Shown: positions 30,021-40,300 of the stretch, one piece after another
How positions within the stretch are numbered: position 1 is the stretch's first letter
How the letters are laid out: the number at the start of each line of letters is the position of its first letter
DNA from: Rhizaria sp. SCN 62-66
Taxonomy: Eukaryota; Rhizaria, unplaced
Length of the DNA: 52,044 nucleotides
Direction of reading: 5' to 3'
Assembly: GCA_001724265.1 (NCBI GenBank)
Contig: MEDY01000307.1
Coordinates: 1-52,044 of the forward strand
Made by a program: the position numbers and the translations under genes
Notes under the pieces: model-generated
What the model was told of the DNA's origin: nothing
What the model saw: the letters and a program-made list of their open reading frames with translations, nothing else
Database searches by the model: none

Positions 30021-32464
30021 TGTTTATGTGTATTATAGTTGTACACATCAATGACCGATTTTGCATTTGAAAGTGTGCTTTTATTTGTATTTTTGCAATT
30101 TTGACCGTCTTTTGTATGTATTATAAGTCTCAATATCGTCTCATTTTGTCGTTGATTATTAGTCTGTTGTCTCAGGTCATCGTCCGCTTATTTCTCTCTA
30201 ACATATTCTAATATGAGTTTGATTGCCTGTGTCTTAGCGTGAATCGTTGTTTTATTGACACGATCATAACAATTTGTTTTACTTGTTTGTGTAAAGCGAT
30301 AGTGCTTGACTAGTGATTAACTCGTTACGCACCTGTCCTGTTTCCATGAGATTTTGTTGGTCTCTTTTATTGTGAAGACGTTCGACTGATTGATTCAGTT
30401 TTTTTTAATAACGCAGGACTGTATGCTGATGTGTCTTTGTCTGTGACTTGTGTTCATGTCGAATACGGGAAAATCAGTGAGTCTGCCGTAATACGTTTAT
30501 CGCATTTGTTCCTCGACTCAGCTGGCATTGCATGTTGTGTGTATGTTTCTCTTTGTAGCGATGCGTTATGCTCTAATTTTTGTGTTTGTTTTATATTCTT
30601 TTCTGTATGGGTGCTACTAGTTTTAAAATTCATTTTAATAGCTGCTGATGATGTTTTTGTCGGTTCAACTAAATTGTAAGTTTCAATTACTAACGCACAC
30701 GACAGTACATATGATTGATGTTATAATATGCGTTTTATGCGTTCATGTTCAGTTCAAGAATGTGGCATTCGATATGTATTCAGCAAAATTTTCTCTTCCG
30801 ACTCGTGTAGATTATTTCTACATTTCATGTTCATATGCGTTCCGCCGATGGTTTCAATAGTATCGCGTGAAGGCGTCGCTATTTGGGCCATTGTTTTGTT
30901 TGTTTAACTTATTTGACATTGCTTATTGCTGTCTAGTTAAGCACCACTATATATCTTATTAATTTTCTGTTATTTCGGAGTGTTATTCCAAATGTATCCC
31001 CATTGGTCTATGCTTTTCGTTCGTTCGCTAATGATGTAGCTTTCACGCCTCATGCAGTTGCTTTTGAGACAACACATGGGCGCTCTTATAACTGTGTACT
31101 TCTTCTTCGTTTGTGCGTGTTTATTGTGACACGGACATGCCGATGCTTTGGCCTAGCCCATGCATCATATTCTATTCTGTGCACTATGCCTGGTTTGAGC
31201 TCTATCACTGTTTGTGTTTTGATCCCGTGTCTCCCGTAGTCTGTCTTGTCACTACATCTCCTTGTGCAACACTGTACATTTGTATGCCGTGAAGAGAGCT
31301 TGAAATCAGTGAGATTGGCACCTCGATGGCTCTCTGTCTTACTCATATGTCAATACACCAAGTGTGGTTGCTACAATCAATGAAGTGCCATGGGCCAATG
31401 CACACGAAGATTGTTGAAAGTATAGTATTATCAAATAGTTCGCAGTCATCACAATCACTAAAGCGAATCTATTTGGAGATTCTTCTCAGATTACAATTCG
31501 GAGTTTGTTTGGTCTTCCGAAATCGATGTGTGGTGGACATGAGACTGTTGTTCAGACCATCAAGCGCGACGCTCTTGCCAGCAGTCAGCACCCGTGTACA
31601 ACATACAAAATGCCAGCAGCTGGAACCCAGTTAGCTGCTAAGTCTCTGCGTTGTCAGCAGCATACCACAACCGATGGTCAGCATGGGTGCTATCTAATGC
31701 GGAGCAATAAGAACTCCCGTCATACTATGGACGAGTTTTTTGCAGCGGTTAGGTTCTTGGAGTTCCTCTTCTTATGGGCTATACTTACCGAATACGATAA
31801 ACGGTATCAAATTACAACTTCGAAGAGGGGGTGAGAATGATAGAAGTCGGGACTAAATGAGAACTTGTTTCGCTGAATAGGATGACGTTACTCGCTGCTT
31901 GGATGGTGATTATCCACGTTTGATTGCAATGAAGAAAAACTAAGAGACGAATCATGTATTTGCGCAAGATGGAGACATGACGTCAAATTAGAGCTACACT
32001 GCACGCGTGCCCTGCCCACGCGATCACATCACATGTAACAAACAACGCATGCACGCATAACAGACAAAATATGAATTACACTGGATGCGACGACAATGAG
32101 AGTTGGAGCGTAATACAACTCTGAATGCGAAATGAATTCACAAATTATATAAACAACAGAGAGAGAAAAGCAATGCAAAAATAAAAAGGAACACGAAAAC
32201 AACGGAAAAACGTACATGTACATCCTACACAAGAGATTAGTCTAACAACACTGCTGCTGCTGCTGGGTGCTGGTGCTGGTGCTGGGACGCTCAAGAGACA
32301 AACATACTCAGAGGAATGAAGCAATAATTTAATCGTAAAATACAAGATCATATTCCTTGACTCAGTCACAGCAGTTACAGCCACGAATAAAACACTAGTC
32401 AATAACCACCAACAATCACATCACGGTCACAGTGTCCTGCGGCATCACACGCGGTGTGACAACC
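30021..32464. other. Long convergent intergenic region
   Basis: These 2.4 kb lie between the 3' ends of the 1612-aa gene (+) and the phosphoglycerate dehydrogenase gene (-). The sequence is AT-rich with T-rich stretches. Open frames stay below 110 codons; the longest (31505-31834, +) has no recognisable features. A CTG/GGTGCT microsatellite lies at 32251-32286. I see no RNA gene or mobile element, but a noncoding transcript cannot be excluded. Confidence 0.55.
32251..32286. repeat. CTG and GGTGCT microsatellite
   Basis: Five CTG units run into imperfect GGTGCT units, about 36 bp in all, some 180 bp beyond the stop codon of the phosphoglycerate dehydrogenase gene. It is noncoding and probably length-variable. 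Confidence 0.9.
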
Positions 32465-34002
32465 TTAGTAGAGGAGACGCGTCTTGATCGAGGCCTTGAG
32501 CTGGGCGATCTGCGTCTTGACCTCGTCGCTCATGGCCGAGTCGAGCTCGACGATGAGGTAGCCGACCTTGCCCTGCGTCACGAGCACCTGGCCGCCGACG
32601 TTGTAGCCAGAGAGGATGTTGTTGATGTCGCGCAACACGCCCGGCACGTTCTGGTGGAAGTTCAGGATGCGGTGCGCGCCCTTGGTGCTGGGCAGGTGCA
32701 CCTCGGGCAGGTTCACGCAGCCCACCGTCGCGCCAGTGTTGATGAAATTGATGATCTTGCCGGAGACCTCGATTCCGATGTTTGCTTGCGCCTAAATGAA
32801 TACAAAGTTCAAAGTTTAGTTGCAATATGAGCATAGAGACGTTCACGTTAATGGTTGTTCAAGAAAATTTGTGTTCGATAAAAACGTACCTCCTCGGTGG
32901 AGCCGCCGATGTGGGGCGTAAGAATGCAGTTGTCGAGGCCCCGGAGCGGGCAGTAAAGCTCCTCCTTGGCGCTAGCGGGCTCGGCGGGGTAGACGTCGAC
33001 GGCACAGCCGGCGAGCTGCTTGCTCTTGACGGCCTCGGCAAGCGCGTCGAGGTCCACGACTTCGCCGCGCGCGGCGTTGATGAAGTAGGCGCCCTTCTTC
33101 ATCTTGGCGAACTGCTCCGTCGAGATCATGTTGCTAGTCTCGGCCGTCAGGGGCACGTGCATGGTGATGATGTCGCTCTGCTCGAGCAGCGCGTCGAGCG
33201 ACGAGACATACTGCGCGTTGCCGAGCGAGAGCTTGGGCAGATGGTCGTAGAACTTGACGACCATGCCCATGGACTCAGCGAGCACCGAGACCTGGGAACC
33301 GACATGGCCGTAGCCCACGATGCCGAGGGTCTTGCCGCGGGCCTCCCAGCAGTTGGTGGAAACCTTGTTCCACTTGCCGAGGTGGCACTCGCGGTTGCGG
33401 TCGCCGATCTGGCGCAGCAGCATAATGATCTCGGCAATTACCATCTCGGCCACGGAGCGGGTGTTGGCGAAGGGCGCGTTGAACACGGGCTTGCCGCACT
33501 CGGCCGCGGCCGGCAGGTCCGTCTGGTCAGTGCCGATGCAGAAGCAGCCCACGGCGAGCAGGCGCTTGGCCGCCTGGAGGACCTTGGCCGTGACCTGCGT
33601 CTTGCTGCGGACGCCGAGGATGTGGCAGTCGGTGACGGCCTCGAGCAGCTCGTCCTCGCTCATGGCCGTGTTGCGCTGGTCCACCAGGTAGCCCTCGTCG
33701 CGGAAAATCTTCGCCGCGGCGTCGGAAATCTTCTCCAGGAGAAGGACCTGGAGTGATTTCGTGGATATGTAGATGTGGGAAGAGTGATCAGTGAATATTA
33801 TGAGGTGTTACGTTCATATTAGAAAGAAGTAACGCAGGGGGCGTTTAAGCGCGCACTGCTTTGCGAAAAATGCATCGTGGCACTACAACGGGGTATACAC
33901 GTGTTCTGGAAGTGGCGTTAAGTGATGAAAACAAGTCTATTCAATGTAAATTCATACCTTAATCTCAGTCTTGGGGAAGGCAAGCACTTGCTTATCAGCC
34001 AT
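32465..34002 (-). CDS. serA-like (PHGDH): D-3-phosphoglycerate dehydrogenase, short ACT-domain type, three exons
   Basis: Oxidises 3-phosphoglycerate to 3-phosphohydroxypyruvate with NAD+, the first step of serine synthesis in the cytosol. Exons in coding order are 34002-33958 (15 codons), 33747-32890 and 32791-32465; all junctions are phase 0, with GTATGA and GTACGT donors, giving 409 aa with a TAA stop. The N-terminal substrate domain is followed by the nucleotide-binding motif GYGHVG near residue 157. The catalytic Arg is in INAARGEVV, the Glu in VDVYPAEPAS and the His in LTPHIGGSTEE at the end of exon 2. The last ~75 residues form an ACT domain (RILNFHQNVPGVL) ending RLLY, as in Escherichia coli SerA and fungal Ser3/Ser33. 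Serine feedback inhibition through ACT is therefore likely. This is the ~410-aa type, not the longer animal type. It is divergent from LYRM2. Confidence 0.96.
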
Positions 34003-34402
34003 GACGTGGGAAGCTGTGAAAGGCAAAGCATGACGAAGGACGAATTCAAAAGGTGGAAGGTGAGTTGCACAGAACGCCGAAATAAACAGCAATACAAGCT
34101 AGGATTAGTACAGAGACCAAGTGAGCAAGATATGAAAGCACAACTCATATGCTAATATCAAGTGGTTTAAGTGCTAATCAAAGGAGCCACGGAGAAATGC
34201 GTGCAATTTGGTAGTCTGGATGGTGGCGAGTGTCAACACGTGCAAACATGCAAGGCAATGGCGCCAATCGAAACAGACATAATATGCCGCCAATCAACCG
34301 TTATGGCGTGCATGATTTTGTAGATAGAAATCTCCATGTACATAGCTTACACATATAAAATCGTGTGCTCTTGACTTTAATGTAATCGCGTAGTTACAGC
34401 AA
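34003..34402. promoter_or_regulatory. Divergent intergenic region between PGDH and LYRM2
   Basis: These 400 bp separate the ATG codons of the dehydrogenase (-) and LYRM2 (+), so both promoters and 5' UTRs must lie here. The right half is AT-rich, with a TATAAAA at about 34355 on the plus strand, roughly 50 bp before the LYRM2 ATG. Whether that is a working TATA box is unknown. Confidence 0.45.
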
Positions 34403-35142
34403 ATGGCTTACCGCCTTCGGACCACGAAGGCTGCGGCTGAGGCTATGCCCAGTCTTAAGTCCTTCATGCTTCGCGCCGAAGTCACAAAGCTCTACCGCGC
34501 CGTTTTGCGCATGTCCCGCCACCTTGAAGGTACGTTTCTACTCTCAAAACATCTTATTAGTTTCTCTTTGAGCCTTATTGTTCCGCCCTCGCGCTTCGTT
34601 TTCGCATCAAACCACAAACCACTTTCTCTCTCACCGGCCCACAGTCCCTCCAACAGCTCGCACCCCCACCTCACCTCTCACTGCTCTGCCTGTTGTCGCT
34701 TCACCCATCATTGAACCACTCTTTAACACTCCGACAGGCTCCACGCAACGGCTGGAGGTGCGCGACTTCGCGCGCCAGAGCTTCGAGGCGCACCGCAAGG
34801 TCGCCGACGAGGGCCACATCCGGCACCTGCTCACCGACGGCAAGCGCCAGCTCGACCGTACGTCGCTCTCCGCTCTATAACAAACCCCTGTGTGATGTGC
34901 TCTATATGTCATCTGCCCATGCTTCTGTTGCTGTACCTGTTGACGCTTCAGGTTGCATTTGCCGCTGAATCGTAATGTGTTGCGTTGCACTCTTCTGTTG
35001 TCATGGTCATGTCTCGCTGTGACTGCAGTCACTATCTCTCACTCACACTTTCATCACTGATATGTTGTTTTTTTTTCTTTCTCTGTTGCTTTTGTTTTGT
35101 CTTTATGCAGAATTCGAGACATCGATTGCGATGTCACGCTGA
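34403..35142 (+). CDS. LYRM2: LYR motif-containing protein 2 (LYRM2), three exons, 92 aa
   Basis: Exons are 34403-34529, 34738-34857 and 35111-35142; both introns (208 and 253 nt) are phase 1 with GTACGT donors and CAG acceptors, and the stop is TGA. The 92-aa product matches the small LYR/Complex1_LYR family: an N-terminal basic stretch (YRLRTTK) suited to mitochondrial import, then SLKSFMLRAEV and the LYR motif (L30-Y31-R32, KLYRAVLR), followed by VRDFARQSFEAHR and the LLTDGKRQL segment with the conserved Phe. LYR proteins work in the mitochondrial matrix with acyl carrier protein in Fe-S and respiratory-complex assembly; LYRM2 is linked to complex I. The length is close to the human protein (88 aa). 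The last exon encodes only ten residues and would be missed by a single-frame search. Confidence 0.92.
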
Positions 35143-35498
35143 TTTCGCAGCTCAACAATTATGCGACTGTCACCGTTGCATCATTGGCGTAACGGTGACA
35201 ACCTAACTTAATTTGCATGGGAGGCGGATATATCTCTGCACAACCAAGGGTCATGTTGAATGTGATATGAGTTAAACTTTACTTGATGATGTTCAAAGAG
35301 TCTGTTATGTCAAGTTGTGAGCGTGGTGCTTCGCTTCGCAACCAGGCCTAGCGTGATCGGCTACACAGGATGATTCTCCTCATAAAGTACACGTAATGAA
35401 CTACAGTATGGTTATATCACGATGTATTATTAAGATTAAACGGCTATATATCAAATTGTTCGGTTTTAGGCCGACATGAGTGAACGAGGCTCAAGTGA
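35143..35498. other. Convergent intergenic region
   Basis: These 356 bp lie between the ends of LYRM2 (+) and the TPR gene (-). Short and AT-rich; no gene seen. It should hold both 3' UTRs. Confidence 0.6.
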
Positions 35499-36293
35499 TC
35501 ACGCATCATCATTACCTTTCGCAGCAGAGCCAGCGGAATCAGCAGAATCGGTCTCGGTCGCAGCAGCCGCAGCGGCCATGCGCGCGACCATGCCCTTGCT
35601 GAACTTGGCCTCCTGGCTCGCAATCCGCTTGCGCACCGCGGCGGCCAGCGCCGCTACACCGCTCGGCACCGCGCCCACAGCTGTCGCCGCAGTCGCTGTC
35701 GCACCCGCCCCGGCAGTCACAACTGCAGCAGCCGTGTCTGCAGATGTGGTCTCCGCACTGTCGCTGCTGCTCTTGGTGACGGCCGCAGACTCAGCAGCCG
35801 GCGCCGTGCCCGCAGCGGGCGCACCGTTCTCGGTGTAGATGCGCTCTAGCGTGTTGATATCCTCCTCCGCGCCCGCCAAATCATCCATCATGAACAGGGC
35901 TTTGGCGCGGCGGTACAGAGCCTTGGCGTTGCCGGGCTGGAGCGCAATAGCCTTAGAAGCCGCCGCGGCCGCCGCGGGCCACTCTTGCAGCTGGCAAAGG
36001 CACGCGGCCGAGTTGGCGTGTGCCGCGATACGCAGCCGCAGCACTTCCGCGGCGATGGGCGGCGGAAGTGAGGACCGCGGCGGCTGCGGCAGCGGGGCCG
36101 CCGAGCCCGACATCGCGGCCATCGCGGCGCCGATGTCGGGGTCGATGCCTGTAACGTACGGCAACATGCGCGTATAGCGGCCGTGCGCCTTGCGGTAGTC
36201 TTTCGCGGCGAAGAAGGCATTGCCGGCTTGCTGCAGCTCGGCCGCGGTCGCCAGCGACGCGTTGACCTGAGCTGGAGTCAGCGGCAGCGGCAT
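35499..36293 (-). CDS. TPR-domain co-chaperone-like protein, 264 aa
   Basis: The ATG at 36293 (MPLPLTPAQV) starts the first recognisable segment; the stop is TGA. Three TPR motifs are visible. The first is at ~15-45 (LQQAGNAFFAAKDYRKAHGRY). The other two lie at ~95-165 (AHANSAACLCQLQEW and NAKALYRRAKALFMMDDLAGAEEDI). The arrangement is that of the FKBP/AIP/TTC9-type TPR domain that binds the EEVD tail of HSP90 or HSP70. Four of five carboxylate-clamp positions are kept (Asn of GN, Asn of HANSA, Lys and Arg of KALYRR); the first Lys is Gln. The C-terminal ~85 residues are an Ala/Thr-rich linker and a basic helix. No isomerase domain is attached. The sequence just before the ATG (TTTTCGCTGCGCAG at 36301 and above) looks like a 3' splice site, so a 5' UTR intron is possible, for example from a GTACTC at 36456. 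A cytosolic co-chaperone role is inferred. Confidence 0.85.
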   Translation of the reverse strand: MPLPLTPAQVNASLATAAELQQAGNAFFAAKDYRKAHGRYTRMLPYVTGIDPDIGAAMAAMSGSAAPLPQPPRSSLPPPIAAEVLRLRIAAHANSAACLCQLQEWPAAAAAASKAIALQPGNAKALYRRAKALFMMDDLAGAEEDINTLERIYTENGAPAAGTAPAAESAAVTKSSSDSAETTSADTAAAVVTAGAGATATAATAVGAVPSGVAALAAAVRKRIASQEAKFSKGMVARMAAAAAATETDSADSAGSAAKGNDDA

Positions 36294-36661
36294 CGAAAAT
36301 CTGCGCAGCGAAAACAAATGTGAGTGTGACAAGGAATAACATTAGCTACTAAAACACTGTTAATTCAGGAAGGCGACCGCTTAATAACTTGACGGGTTAT
36401 ATAGAGCGTGCTGTGACCGATAATAGATGGGAGAAGCACAGGCTAGTCAAGAGTACCAACGTCCCTCTCGAAGGAACACTTCAAAGAATAAGGGCTAATT
36501 CGAGAAATATTCCGTCCATGCATATATGCGATACCATTCTAATAATAAACTGGGCGCATATAACTAAGTGCAAAATTGGACTTTATGAAAACCCATCCTT
36601 CCTCAAAACACTTTGTTTTTGTTCTTCCCTTTCCGACGACTAGTCCGTTTCCCCAGCGACC
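36294..36661. promoter_or_regulatory. Divergent intergenic region between the TPR gene and the 2790-aa gene
   Basis: These 368 bp separate the two ATG codons. The 36301-36320 end carries the probable 3' splice site of the TPR gene's 5' UTR intron. The plus-strand side is pyrimidine-rich (CTTCCCTTTCC) shortly before the 36662 ATG. No TATA box is evident. Confidence 0.45.
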
Positions 36662-37309
36662 ATGTCGTTGGAGGACTTGGAGCGCAAGTGGCGTCCCAAG
36701 GCGTTTCACGAGTACACGCTCGATGAACCCGCTGGGTTAACAAGCCCATCCAGTTCTGGCACACCTGCGACAACCTCAGGTGGTGTGCCAATAGGCCCGG
36801 CCCCTGCCCCAGCCTCATCAACCACAGCAGCCGCAACGGTTACTGTGTCATCGTCGTCCGCGTCCGCCGCGCTACTCCCCAGTGTCACCACGGGCCGGCG
36901 CCGCAGCATGGCTTCTATCCACGACAACATCTATCTCCGCGACGAGACCCTGGCCAAAATCGACGCTATCTGCTCCGAGAACGCGGCTCACGTGCGCCGG
37001 CAGACGGCTGCGTCACTGCTGGCGCTCGCGCACGCTACGCGCCAGACGGACGCGACGCCGCTGCCCACGGTCTCGCTGCACGGCGCACGGGTTGACGCCG
37101 CGCTGGAGACGGCGCGCGCGACGCGGACGGCTTCGCCCAGCGGCGCCTCGCGCGCGTACGACCACGTCGCATCTGTCGTCGCTGCAATCGCTGATAGCAG
37201 CAGGAACAAGCGCAGCTCGAACTACGGCACGACGGCTACAAGCTACGATATCAGCGCCCGCCCGCTTGCTCCGACGACGACTGCGTCACTTCCCAGTGCC
37301 AAAGCAGCA

Positions 37310-37364
<55 letters not shown>

Positions 37365-40300
37365 CGATGGCATCGAACGAGAAGCAGTGGGCTGCCCCAC
37401 CAGCGCGCCCTCATGCTCTGTTCGTCGCGTCGAAGCGCACTCAAGCACAACAGCAGGGACAACAACAGCAGCAACAGCAAGCACAGCAGCCGCATCTGGT
37501 ATTTGCCAGCAGCCGGCCGCTGCCCACAACAACAGCAGCAGCAGCTGGCCCGCCGTTCGTGTACACGCCCGTGACTTCGTTTGATTTGATGTCCACTGCG
37601 CCAACGTCGTTGGCGCCGCACAACGGCCATACGTATTTCACCGCAGCCGAGGGCGTCGACGCCCCTGCTCATGGAACCTATCCTTACAACGATATCAATA
37701 GCGCCGCTAACGCGACCGGTAACGCCTTGGCCCACCGCCCCTCCGCCGCTGCCACCGCGAGCCCTGAGGCCGGCGACGCGGGCCTCGACGCCGCGGGCCT
37801 TGACGCGGCGGCGGTGAGCGCGATGACGCCCGCGTCGGTGCTTGCCTCGCTGGACGCGGCCATCACAGGGGCCCGCGCACGGCGCATGGGCGACTTGTCG
37901 ACCGTGCCGGCCTACGAGCGCGGGATCGGCTACGTGCCGCTGCCGCACGCGGCCAGGGGGCGCGTCACGGCCGTCTCGGCCACGGGCGAGCGCGTGCTGC
38001 ACTCGGAGGTCGACGCACACGCGGACGGCAACACGTCAAACAGCACGAACAGCGCTGGAGTGACTGGCGCTGGCGATGCTGGTGCGGCTGCGACGGTGGC
38101 TGCGACGGCGACATCGACTGCGGCCGCTGGGATGTTGGGCCCGAAGCTGCCGGTGCGCGGTGTGCGCGGCCACGGCACGATTCCGCCACAGGCGCTACTT
38201 ACACTCTCTAAGGGTATTAATAATGACGCGCATGATGCTGACGGCAATGCGCTGCAACATGGTCCCAGGGCGGGGGATTTGAGGGGCCATCCGGGCGTGA
38301 GTCTGCGGCCGCGCGCGCTAGGACTACAGTCGGGGTACGTCGACGTCATTCATGCGTCAAAGCAACAGCAGAAACAGCAGCAAAGCGCTGGCCCGGCCGC
38401 TAAGCGCGGCAAGCGTCACCCGCATAAAAGTGGCGACAAACGCCGTGTCGACGACGGCGACGGCGACGGCGATAGTAACAGTGGCGACGATGACGGCGGT
38501 AGCAACAGCGGCAACTCAGGTGACGGCAGCCATGACGACGACTTCTGTGAGGACGATGCTGACGAAGATAGCGACGGCACTAAACAGCTGCTTGTGTCTG
38601 CTACTGCTCATATGAAGCCGCAGCCGCCCGCCATCATTGTCCGTTTAGACTCAGCAGCACCGCCGAGTCACGGCATCTCTATGCGGAGCCTGTTGCCCAC
38701 CCGCGCTTCGACTCAAGCGTCTCGCATGCACACTGTGCATGTTGCTAACAACAACAGCGACATCAATCGCACCCGACCCATGACACAGCGCGGCACGAAG
38801 CAGAGCGCTGATGTGACCGCTGACGTCGCGGTCGCCGCGCCCCTATACCGCGAGTTTGTCGGTGGCGCTCTTGGCAACGCGACCCTCCTGCCGCAGCCCC
38901 GCACCCGCACCTGCCCTGCCGCCAACTCCGCTGCGGCTGTTGCGACGGGGGCGGGCTCTGCTGCCGCGTCTGCAGTAGCTGCAGCCGCGCCTGCTCCTGC
39001 TGCGTGGCGGCGGCAGCGGCGCGACGAGCGCAAACCCGGGTTGTTGCCGTCTGACTCGGCCGCGCTGGCGACGATGGCGCGCTACGCGACCACTGCGAAT
39101 AACAGCAGTCACAACAAAGCAAGTGCATTGCGTCGCCCTGCTTCGCACAACTCAAACGCGCAATCTGGCAGCAATATCTCTCAAGTGACCGCGACTGTGG
39201 CAGCTGGCGCAAGCAACGGCAACGGCAAAGTGTTGTCCGGCAGCGGCTGCGCGGAGCTCGCGGCGACGGCGGTGACGGGCCTGATCCCCGCCCCGGCCAT
39301 GCTGTCGCAGACGCCCGCTTGGTGGGCCGACGCTGGACCCGGGCCGCAGGCCATGCGCGCGCAGATGGCAGCCGCGCTGCGCAGGCGCGCACTGGGGCAG
39401 GCGCCGCGCGTGCAAATTGAAGCGTCTGTTGACACGAGTCATGCTGACAGGAGCTACCAGAACAGTGATGAAGTTGCCTGTAATGACGATATGTTTACGC
39501 TGCCGATTGCTGACGAGCACGATCTGGCGCTGCGCGTGCGTTTGATGGATGCCGCGCTGGCGCAAAGGGGCCGCGATCGCGCCCGCGCTGCAGTGCGCAA
39601 AGACGCCGTCACAGCGGCGCTGCCCGTTGTCAGCGACGACACCGCCCTCGCTGCCGCACGCGCCGCCGCCACGGTCGCCACCGCCCAGTCGCGATCACAG
39701 GGCAGCGCGTTGACTGCAGTGAATACCGCCGTGCTAAACACGGGTACGAGCGCGTTCTTGTCGCCCGCGCGCCCGCCCGTGGCCCCCGCGGCCTCGCGCG
39801 CGCCTGCCACAGTCACCGGCGGCGCCGTCACCGCGGCTGCCGTGTCGGCGCACTGCGCGAGCAGCCGCGCCGAGGCGGGCCGCGAGGTCGCCGGCAGCGA
39901 CAAGGGCACGCGCGACCCGCGCCGCGCGCTGCTGGCGCTGCCGTACCCGCTCCAGACGCAGACTGCGGCGCTGAGCGAAGCTGTCGCCGCTGAGACAGCG
40001 AAGGCAGAGGCTGTGGTGCGTATGGACGGGAAAGCGCATTCAGCTGCACTTGGTACCGCTGAAGGTGAGGAAACAGGCGCTCTGTATGACAGGCTTGCAG
40101 ACACGCACATGGATCTTCAGACCCACGTCAACGATCAGCGGCATCAACAGTTTGCCTCTATCACATACGACGGCGAGAGGAACAATAGCACGGCCAAGGC
40201 AGGGCCGTCTGAGTTCTTGCGTCAAACGCTGACCCAGGTGTTAGGCCCCTTAGAACAGGCGCTTGCACATGCGCTCGAAGATGAGCGGCGGTACCGTACT

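Noticed and set aside
31505-31834. 109-codon plus-strand frame in the long convergent gap
   Set aside because: No domain, no splice context and AT-rich noncoding-like composition; could not be supported.
32827-33756. 309-codon plus-strand frame opposite phosphoglycerate dehydrogenase
   Set aside because: Antisense of a firmly identified enzyme; runs through both exon and intron sequence and has no domain.
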